This document shows positions 1 through 5,299 of a stretch of 10,134 nucleotides of DNA, piece by piece (within the stretch, counting starts at the first letter, position 1; every line of letters begins with the position of its first letter). The stretch is from Alistipes sp. GTDB taxonomy: Bacteria; Bacteroidota; Bacteroidia; Bacteroidales; Rikenellaceae. The notes below the pieces were generated by a model. It was not told the DNA's origin. It saw only the letters and a program-made list of their open reading frames with translations, and ran no database searches. The position numbers and the translations under genes were made by a program. The stretch lies in assembly GCA_017559685.1 (NCBI GenBank), contig JAFYQY010000167.1:1-10134 (forward strand). Reading direction: 5' to 3'.

Positions 1-1932
1 CCAACCACGGGTCTGATCCACACCCTCGGCGATGAAGTCTGCAGGGAAGAGTTTGTCGAAATTCTCGGCATTCTCGAATGGATAGTGACGCTGTGCGTAT
101 GGCATAGCACCCGAGTCGAACCAAACGTCGATCAAGTCGCTCTCACGACGCATAGGCTCGCCCTTCGACGATACGAGAACGATGCTGTCAACATACGGCT
201 TGTGGAGATCGAGGTGGTCGGTCGAGTAGTTCTCTGCCGACATATCGCCCACCTTGAATGTTGCGTATGGGTTCTCGGTCATAAAGCCTGCGGCGATTGA
301 CTTCTCAATCTCGCCCATAAGCTCCTCAACCGAGCCGATACACTTCATCTCCGAGTAATCCTCGGTAGCCCAGATTGGGAGTGGAGTACCCCAGAAACGT
401 GAACGAGAGAGGTTCCAATCAACCAAGCCCTCCAACCACTTGCCGAATCGACCTGAGCCTGTATATTCAGGCTGCCACTTGATGGTGTTGTTCAACTCCA
501 TCATACGCTCACGGAGCGCAGTGGTGCGGATAAACCACGAGTCGAGAGGGTAGTACAAGACAGGCTTGTCGGTACGCCAGCAGTGTGGGTACGAGTGGGT
601 GTGCTTCTCAATCTTGAAGACCTTGCTCTCGCCCTTGAGCATCACGCAGATGTCGATGTCGAGCGTAGTGTCGCTATCGGCCAACGCAGCGTCGTAAGCG
701 TTCTTAACGTAGCGACCAGCCCACTCCTTGTAGAGCTCAACATCTACGTAGTTTGCTGTAAACTCGGCGTCGAGGTCCTCCAAACGGAAGAAGCGACCCG
801 AGCGATCAACCATAGGGCAGTTCTTACCTGCGGTATCAACCATAAAGAGAGGCGAGATACCTGCGGCACGAGCCACACGGTCGTCATCAGCACCGAAGGT
901 TGGTGCGATATGTACGATACCTGTACCATCTGAAGTTGTTACATAGTCGCCAACGATAACTCGGAACGCATCGCCCATAGGCTTAACCCAAGGGATAAGC
1001 TGCTCGTAGCTGATGCCCTCCAACTCCTTACCCTTGAAAGTCTGCTCCTCGACCTCGAAGGTGCCCTCCTGCTTCTTACCGAAGTATGAGCCTACTAGAT
1101 CCTTCGCCATAATGATTGTCTGGCGAGCCTCGGTGTATGGGTTTTGGCACTTTACACGAACATACTCAATCGACGGGCCAACACAAAGTGCGGTGTTCGA
1201 AGGCAGAGTCCACGGAGTGGTGGTCCAAGCGAGGAAGAATAACTCTCCCTCAGCGCCCTCGAAGAGGTGCTCGCTCTTCTCGTTGCGTACGATGCGGAAT
1301 TGTGCAGTACAAGTTGTATCCTTAACATCACGGTAGCAACCAGGCTGGTTCAACTCGTGAGTCGAAAGGCCTGTACCTGCCGCTGGCGAATATGGCTGAA
1401 TGGTATAACCCTTGTAGAGCAAACCCTTATCGTAGAGTCGCTTGAGGAGATACCACAAAGTTTCGATATATTTGTTGTCGTATGTAATATATGGATCGTC
1501 GAGGTTTACCCAATAACCCATCTGGTGTGTAAGGTCGCTCCATACATCGGTGTACTTCATCACATCCTCACGACAGCGACGGTTGTACTCCTCGACAGTG
1601 ATCTTCTTGCCGATATCCTCCTTGGTGATGCCGAGAGTCTTCTCAACACCCAACTCTACAGGCAAACCGTGGGTATCCCAACCCGCCTTACGGTTTACAC
1701 GGTAGCCCTGCTGTGTCTTGTAACGGCAGAAAACATCCTTGATAGTACGTGCCATAACGTGGTGAATACCTGGCATACCATTCGCCGAAGGCGGGCCCTC
1801 GAAGAAGATAAATGCTGGTGCACCCTCACGTGTTTCGATACTCTTTGCAAAGGTATCTTTCTTGTCCCACTCGCCCAAAACTTCGTTGGCGAGCGCCGAT
1901 AAATCGAGATTTTTATACTCTTTGAACTTCAT
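1..1932 (-). CDS. ileS: Isoleucyl-tRNA synthetase, type 2 (eukaryotic-like), N-terminal part; gene runs off the left edge
   Basis: This cytoplasmic class I enzyme activates isoleucine with ATP and charges tRNA-Ile. The window holds 644 codons from the ATG at 1932; the KMSKS loop and the anticodon-binding C-terminus lie outside. Visible landmarks are the catalytic signature region around residues 45-58 (FEGPPSANGMPGIHH), the GWDTHGLPVE block that follows, the CP1 editing-domain threonine motif WTTTPWTLPSNTA at 236-248, and HIAPTFGADDD at 341-351, the conserved aspartate region of the editing site. The overall sequence resembles the long (about 1,100-residue) Bacteroidetes/eukaryote-like IleRS rather than the E. 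coli type. The signature that is normally HIGH reads GIHH (residues 55-58), with positions 1 and 3 exchanged. The start is supported by a promoter at 1973-1980 and by the MKFKEYKNLDL opening expected for the family. Transcription runs away from the hydrolase operon and is separated from it by a terminator. Identification is very secure. Confidence 0.97.
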   Translation of the reverse strand, partial: MKFKEYKNLDLSALANEVLGEWDKKDTFAKSIETREGAPAFIFFEGPPSANGMPGIHHVMARTIKDVFCRYKTQQGYRVNRKAGWDTHGLPVELGVEKTLGITKEDIGKKITVEEYNRRCREDVMKYTDVWSDLTHQMGYWVNLDDPYITYDNKYIETLWYLLKRLYDKGLLYKGYTIQPYSPAAGTGLSTHELNQPGCYRDVKDTTCTAQFRIVRNEKSEHLFEGAEGELFFLAWTTTPWTLPSNTALCVGPSIEYVRVKCQNPYTEARQTIIMAKDLVGSYFGKKQEGTFEVEEQTFKGKELEGISYEQLIPWVKPMGDAFRVIVGDYVTTSDGTGIVHIAPTFGADDDRVARAAGISPLFMVDTAGKNCPMVDRSGRFFRLEDLDAEFTANYVDVELYKEWAGRYVKNAYDAALADSDTTLDIDICVMLKGESKVFKIEKHTHSYPHCWRTDKPVLYYPLDSWFIRTTALRERMMELNNTIKWQPEYTGSGRFGKWLEGLVDWNLSRSRFWGTPLPIWATEDYSEMKCIGSVEELMGEIEKSIAAGFMTENPYATFKVGDMSAENYSTDHLDLHKPYVDSIVLVSSKGEPMRRESDLIDVWFDSGAMPYAQRHYPFENAENFDKLFPADFIAEGVDQTRGW

Positions 1933-1972
1933 ACGACAAATTAAATTCAAAATAAATTCGGTTATAATTGCG

Positions 1973-1980
1973 CAAAGATA
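1973..1980 (-). promoter_or_regulatory. Bacteroidetes-type -7 promoter element of ileS
   Basis: Read on the minus strand the bases are TATCTTTG, a full match to the Bacteroidetes -7 consensus TAnnTTTG. It lies 41 bases before the ileS ATG, giving an expected leader of roughly 30-35 bases. A clear -33 TTTG at the usual 19-21 base distance is not visible; the only upstream TTTG (1993-1996) is 12 bases away and lies inside the preceding terminator hairpin. The leader is too short for a T-box or a large riboswitch. Confidence 0.6.
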
Positions 1981-1982
1981 AT

Positions 1983-2011
1983 AAAAAAAATGCAAAGCGG
2001 TACACTTTGCA
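1983..2011 (-). terminator. Intrinsic terminator of the pepC-like/C45 operon
   Basis: On the minus strand a 7-bp perfect stem (TGCAAAG at 2011-2005, CTTTGCA at 1997-1991) with a 7-base loop is followed directly by eight T (1990-1983). It lies about 80 bases after the stop codon of the C45-type hydrolase, and the ileS promoter follows 2 bases after the T run. On the plus strand the same hairpin is followed by a shorter, interrupted T run, but no plus-strand gene ends here. Confidence 0.75.
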
Positions 2012-2022
2012 TCTTTTTAGGG

Positions 2023-2037
2023 TTGTGTTTTACACAA
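2023..2037. repeat. Small inverted repeat between the C45-type gene and ileS
   Basis: Perfect 6-base arms TTGTGT (2023-2028) and ACACAA (2032-2037) enclose a 3-base loop. It sits between the larger hairpin at 2036-2084 and the terminator at 1983-2011. In the minus-strand transcript it would form a tight stem in the 3' untranslated region. Function is unknown. Confidence 0.45.
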
Positions 2038-2084
2038 AATAGAGGTTTTTATACCCCAAATCGGTGGTTTTGCGCCTCTATTTT
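2036..2084. repeat. 10-bp perfect inverted repeat just after the C45-type gene
   Basis: Arms AAAATAGAGG (2036-2045) and CCTCTATTTT (2075-2084) are exact reverse complements around a 29-base spacer. The repeat begins 8 bases beyond the stop codon of the minus-strand hydrolase gene, so in its mRNA it would form a 3' stem-loop, possibly stabilising the message. In minus-strand reading order the second arm ends in TTTT followed by GTGTAAAA, which is a poor T run, so it is not a good terminator by itself. Confidence 0.55.
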
Positions 2085-2092
2085 GCGATATT

Positions 2093-3217
2093 TTAGTATT
2101 TCTTCAGCACTCGGCGAACTCGCTTCTCGTGCTTGGCAAACGCCTTGTCGATCTTTGCATTGAAGGAGACGATATCAGAAGGCATCTCCCTTGGCATCTC
2201 GATTTTAGGTTGCTTGATTTTCAAAACTTTGCTTACCAACTCCTTGTTGAGGAGCTTCTTCTTGCCAACGGTGGTGTAGGCTTTTGCACGAAACTCGTTC
2301 GAGAGTTCTCGCATTGCATTGCCGTGAACGCACTCGGGGATGTTTGTTCCTGCCTTTACGTAGACAGGCACAGCAACGCCCGATACCGAGTGTCCGTTTA
2401 TTACGAGCATACGTGGACTCTCGCCGTCGCAAACCATTACGAATGCGCCTACGGTCGAGGCACGAGGTACTGTGTGGTTGCTGCAGTAGTACTTGGTGTC
2501 GCTGTCGAGTACATTGCCATACTTAATACTATTATACGAGCGTGAGTAGCCGATAAAATCTTGTGGCGAGAAGTTGCCATTGTGCTCGCTCATCTCCTTC
2601 ATAATGAGGTCGTAACGGCGCTTGCTCGATCCCTTCTTTTTGGGGTCGCCAGCGTGCGAGAAGTTGGCTCGTACATCGAAGCCGTCATTGCCACTTGCAC
2701 TAACATCGAAGCGACGGTAGCCCAAGTCCCAAACCTCGAAATAGGCAACTGCTCCCGTAGCGTCTCCGATTCCGAAGTTCGAGTGCGAGCGACGACTGCG
2801 CTTGGTTACTTTGAGCAACTCCTCCAACTCGTCGATTGTGGCGCACTCTCGTAGGGCGTTCCACATCACTCCGCCACTCATTCGACGCAGCGTACACGCC
2901 TTATACTCCTCGGGTGTCGCCTCGGGGAGATTCTTGGTGGCGGTGCTGATAACGCCCAAGCCCTTCTCATTGACGCCTGCGTAGACGCCTTTTGCAAATT
3001 TTGAGGTGTTCGGCACAATGGCACTATAGGCATACTTTCCGTCGGAGAGATACTCGATGCGGGTGTTGGTATATTTGGCGTTGTCTCGGTGCTTCCAAAG
3101 CAACGGCACGCCCTCGCTCGAGCGCTGTGGTGCAACTATTGCCGAGGTGCAGGCAAATGAGTCGAAACAGAGTGCCGAGAGTAGTACAAAAAGTAGAGTT
3201 AATCGCTTCATAATCAT
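2093..3217 (-). CDS. Exported Ntn-hydrolase, C45/acyl-CoA:6-APA acyltransferase-like family
   Basis: The 374-residue product starts with a typical signal peptide (MKRLTLLFVLLSALCFDSFA) followed at once by CTSAIVAP. In Ntn-hydrolases of this group (C45 acyltransferases, bile-salt hydrolase relatives) the N-terminal Cys of the mature chain is the nucleophile, so Cys23 is the likely catalytic residue. Other family-like landmarks are KHRD at 42-45, the SHAG and GSSKRRYD segment mid-protein, and NHTVPRAS...LVINGHS...VPVYV towards the end. The C-terminus is lysine- and arginine-rich. The enzyme should cut or form linear amide bonds in the periplasm or outside the cell; the substrate (bile acid amide, N-acyl amino acid, small peptide) cannot be read from sequence. 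ATG at 3211 (MKRLT) is an equally possible start. The gene lies 23 bases after the C1B peptidase in the same direction and is probably co-transcribed. Subfamily assignment is moderate. Confidence 0.8.
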   Translation of the reverse strand: MIMKRLTLLFVLLSALCFDSFACTSAIVAPQRSSEGVPLLWKHRDNAKYTNTRIEYLSDGKYAYSAIVPNTSKFAKGVYAGVNEKGLGVISTATKNLPEATPEEYKACTLRRMSGGVMWNALRECATIDELEELLKVTKRSRRSHSNFGIGDATGAVAYFEVWDLGYRRFDVSASGNDGFDVRANFSHAGDPKKKGSSKRRYDLIMKEMSEHNGNFSPQDFIGYSRSYNSIKYGNVLDSDTKYYCSNHTVPRASTVGAFVMVCDGESPRMLVINGHSVSGVAVPVYVKAGTNIPECVHGNAMRELSNEFRAKAYTTVGKKKLLNKELVSKVLKIKQPKIEMPREMPSDIVSFNAKIDKAFAKHEKRVRRVLKKY

Positions 3218-3240
3218 AGGGTTTTGTGGGACGGGGCTGG

Positions 3241-4629
3241 TTACTCTTCAGGTGCAAACATAGGATCCCAAGCAGGGAGCAAAATCGGCTTCTGGTTGAG
3301 CATATCGAGGATATCCTGCGGTACATATTTGCGCTCGACAACGAGGCGGAACATATACTCGTTAAACCACTCGTCGGTCATAATGAGGTTGCCCTTGTAG
3401 CCCGACTTTACGCCCCAGCTATTCTCGACCATCCACTTGCGTGGTGCACCCTTCTCGTCGAGGTCTACGGCGATGAGAGTCATAGCGTGCGAAGAACCAC
3501 TTGCGTAGGTCTGAATGCGCTCCTTCTTGTTCATCGGGAACGAGGTGCGGAACAACGACTCGTAGTCAAAGTTTGCGAGGTCGAGAGTGCCCTTTGTGCG
3601 GTCGAGGAACTTGCCCACATCGCACGAGAAATACATTGCGGTATTATCCTTGATCGAGGCGATAGCCATCTCCTTGATGCGCTCGATTGGAAGGTTGATG
3701 TAGAGCCAATTCTCGCCATCGTAGACGTGGCGGTCGTACTCGATTTCGTAGACCTTGCCATACTCTCGTGCAGGGTCGTTCATAACCATAATATAGTTCT
3801 TCTCGAGGTCGCTACCTATAAACTTGTCGTAGAACGACTTAGGTGTGTATTTTTCTGTCGAAACGATCTCGCCTTTGCGGTTGCGGTGAGTCCACTCAAA
3901 CTCGGTTGGCGGAACGCCCAAACACTCCACCAAAATGCGGTAAATTTCGGTCAACTGCTCCACCTTCAAATTCGATGCAGCCTTCTCGTTCTTGGCATTG
4001 CGGAGGGCGAGTGCATACTCACGCAACTTGAGCGAGAGAATGGTGCGCATATTGCGGGTGTTGTTGCTCTGGAAAGTCTCGGGCATAATCTCCTTTGGCA
4101 CTACGCCATACTTCATAATGAGGTTTGATACGCCTGTGAATTGTCCGCCGTCGCCGATAGGGTTGTGGAGCAACCAATCGACCTTGCGGTCGTCGAGTGG
4201 AAGCGCACGGGTGTCGATGATAGCCTGCAAGAAGAGATTTGACTTCTCGAGCAGGTCGTAGAACGAGCAGTAGTTCTGCGAGAACTCCATCTCGGCGAGA
4301 TTGTGGGTGCTAATCATCTTGGCACGCAAGACGTTCAAGCCCGTAAAGAGCCAGCAACGACCCGACGATTTCTGGTCGGTGATACCTTTGGTTTTAACCT
4401 TGTGCGAGAAGTGGGTGTCGCACATTGCGAGGTTTTCGCTATTGGTTGCGAGAGTGGCGATAGAGGTCGAAACGAGAGCATTTTTGATAGCCTTCTGCTC
4501 GGGCGATGCGGTGTATCCGCTACGCAATTTGTTCAACATCTTGGCGTCGATACCGCCATCCTTCGATTGTGCTGTTGTGCTGAAAAGGCACGCCAAAGCG
4601 ACTGCAAAGAGAGATACTTTCTTAATCAT
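3241..4629 (-). CDS. Exported C1B cysteine peptidase, aminopeptidase C/bleomycin hydrolase family
   Basis: The 462-residue protein matches the PepC/bleomycin hydrolase family (peptidase C1B, papain fold). Catalytic residues can be placed: oxyanion Gln86 and nucleophile Cys92 in the segment QKSSGRCWLF, His381 in SSHAMTL, and Asn403 in VENSWG. The GDGGQ segment after the Cys domain is also typical. Family members are usually cytosolic, hexameric aminopeptidases, but this one opens with a positively charged start and a hydrophobic stretch (MIKKVSLFAVALACLFSTTAQS), so export is predicted; a lipoprotein is less likely because the residues before Cys14 (ALA) fit a lipobox only partly and the stretch continues past it. 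The C-terminal tail (WDPMFAPEE) corresponds to the self-trimmed arm that fills the active site in relatives. A promoter lies at 4661-4691, and the C45-type hydrolase follows 23 bases downstream. Together they look like an extracytoplasmic peptide/amide-cleaving operon. Confidence 0.9.
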   Translation of the reverse strand: MIKKVSLFAVALACLFSTTAQSKDGGIDAKMLNKLRSGYTASPEQKAIKNALVSTSIATLATNSENLAMCDTHFSHKVKTKGITDQKSSGRCWLFTGLNVLRAKMISTHNLAEMEFSQNYCSFYDLLEKSNLFLQAIIDTRALPLDDRKVDWLLHNPIGDGGQFTGVSNLIMKYGVVPKEIMPETFQSNNTRNMRTILSLKLREYALALRNAKNEKAASNLKVEQLTEIYRILVECLGVPPTEFEWTHRNRKGEIVSTEKYTPKSFYDKFIGSDLEKNYIMVMNDPAREYGKVYEIEYDRHVYDGENWLYINLPIERIKEMAIASIKDNTAMYFSCDVGKFLDRTKGTLDLANFDYESLFRTSFPMNKKERIQTYASGSSHAMTLIAVDLDEKGAPRKWMVENSWGVKSGYKGNLIMTDEWFNEYMFRLVVERKYVPQDILDMLNQKPILLPAWDPMFAPEE

Positions 4630-4660
4630 TATTTTCTGTTTTTTTGAGTTATCTTTTCTG

Positions 4661-4691
4661 CGAAGATACGAATGATTTTGATAAAAAACAA
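4661..4691 (-). promoter_or_regulatory. Promoter of the C1B peptidase operon
   Basis: On the minus strand a -33-like TTG (4691-4689) is separated by 20 bases from TATCTTCG (4668-4661), which matches the -7 consensus TAnnTTTG except for one base. The distance and direction fit the peptidase ATG at 4629, leaving a leader of about 25 bases. It faces away from the plus-strand promoter at 4709-4741. Confidence 0.55.
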
Positions 4692-4708
4692 TAGTTTTTT
4701 CGTCGTAG

Positions 4709-4741
4709 TTGCTTCACTTTGCGCTAAAATGCCTATCTTTG
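4709..4741 (+). promoter_or_regulatory. Promoter of the lipoprotein/subtilase operon
   Basis: TATCTTTG at 4734-4741 matches the Bacteroidetes -7 consensus fully. A TTG at 4709-4711 lies 22 bases upstream, slightly longer than the usual 19-21. Transcription would start near 4748, about 25 bases before the ATG at 4774. This argues against the longer reading frame that begins at 4672, because that start lies upstream of the promoter. Confidence 0.6.
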
Positions 4742-4752
4742 CACGAAAATGC
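4717..4752. repeat. Imperfect 16-base direct repeat over the plus-strand promoter
   Basis: CTTTGCGCTAAAATGC (4717-4732) and CTTTGCACGAAAATGC (4737-4752) agree at 14 of 16 positions and are offset by 20 bases, about two helical turns. The second copy contains the last half of the -7 element and the expected start of transcription. This could be a duplicated regulator site or a duplicated promoter segment; the first copy lacks the TA of the -7 box. Confidence 0.5.
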
Positions 4753-4773
4753 GCATATAAATTTTTGAAAGAT

Positions 4774-5283
4774 ATGATACGAAGAGTGAAAAACTATGTG
4801 TTGCACTTGGCCTGCGTGTTGGCTCTGCTTGGCGGTATGACTGCCTGCGATGGCTTTGAAATAAATTGGGGCGGTGGCAACGGTAACGGTAACGGCAATG
4901 GTGGAACCGAGAAGGTTGTTGAGTTGGCGGGTTGCTGGCACTTGGTAAACCTTAACGCAACGAATGTTGATGTCGATATCTACATCGACTTCGGCAAGGA
5001 TGGTAAGTTTGCAATTTATCAGCGTACCGAGACGTTGGAGTTTACCGTGTTCAACGGAACCTACACCAACGACGAGGAGAACTCTATTATCTCGGGCGTT
5101 TATGACGACGGTACAGAGTGGTTGTGCGACTACAGCTATGTTGTAGACAAGGAGGCAAAGATACTCACTTTGACAAATGTCGAGAATGCGTTGGAGGTGG
5201 CTGTGTACGAGTGGGCAACATTGCCTGCATCGGCAACAGTACAGAGCAGATGTGCTTCGGCTAACGATGTTAAACCGTTGTAA
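4774..5283 (+). CDS. Small lipocalin-like lipoprotein
   Basis: The 169-residue product begins MIRRVKNYVL and has a hydrophobic core ending in the lipobox-like MTAC, so Cys25 should be lipidated and the protein anchored in the membrane. A Gly/Asn linker (about residues 33-44, GN repeated four times) leads into one domain, about 50-155. That domain has the look of Bacteroidetes lipocalin-like proteins: LAGCWHLV (compare L.GtWkLv), a DIYIDFGKDGKFAIYQ strand pair, NGTY, SGVYDDGTEWLCDY, and LTLTN. The in-frame upstream start at 4672 is rejected because the promoter lies at 4709-4741 and the signal peptide begins at the internal Met. The stop is 16 bases before the subtilase ATG, so the two are very likely one operon. 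Its role is unknown; ligand binding, or acting as inhibitor or partner of the protease, are possibilities. Family call is moderate, lipoprotein call is strong. Confidence 0.8.
   Translation: MIRRVKNYVLHLACVLALLGGMTACDGFEINWGGGNGNGNGNGGTEKVVELAGCWHLVNLNATNVDVDIYIDFGKDGKFAIYQRTETLEFTVFNGTYTNDEENSIISGVYDDGTEWLCDYSYVVDKEAKILTLTNVENALEVAVYEWATLPASATVQSRCASANDVKPL
4876..4899 (+). repeat. Hexamer tandem repeat coding for Gly-Asn linker
   Basis: Four consecutive hexamers of the form GGYAAY (ggcaac, ggtaac, ggtaac, ggcaat) encode (Gly-Asn)4 in the lipoprotein just after its membrane anchor. The unit is a multiple of three, so copy-number change would alter linker length without shifting the frame. 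Confidence 0.7.
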
Positions 5284-5286
5284 AAG

Positions 5287-5291
5287 AGGAG
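5287..5291 (+). promoter_or_regulatory. Ribosome binding site of the subtilase gene
   Basis: AGGAG lies 8 bases before the ATG at 5300, within the 16-base gap after the lipoprotein stop codon. A clear Shine-Dalgarno sequence is uncommon in this window and decides the start: it selects MKKILYV and rules out the long in-frame extension starting at 5177 inside the previous gene. Confidence 0.75.
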
Positions 5292-5299
5292 AAAAAAAG

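Noticed and set aside
1267..1902. 211-codon plus-strand frame opposite ileS
   Set aside because: It lies over the conserved catalytic and editing regions of ileS, and no motif is visible in it.
1933..1970. T-box or other riboswitch ahead of ileS
   Set aside because: The leader predicted from the promoter is about 35 bases, and no T-box sequence or specifier stem is visible.
3226..4128. 300-codon plus-strand frame opposite the C1B peptidase
   Set aside because: It is a mirror of conserved peptidase sequence and has no promoter or domain.
4672..4773. Longer start for the lipocalin-like lipoprotein
   Set aside because: It lies upstream of the promoter, and the signal peptide begins at the ATG at 4774.
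5177..5299. Longer start for the subtilase inside the lipoprotein gene
   Set aside because: The lipoprotein signal and the AGGAG site both point to the ATG at 5300.
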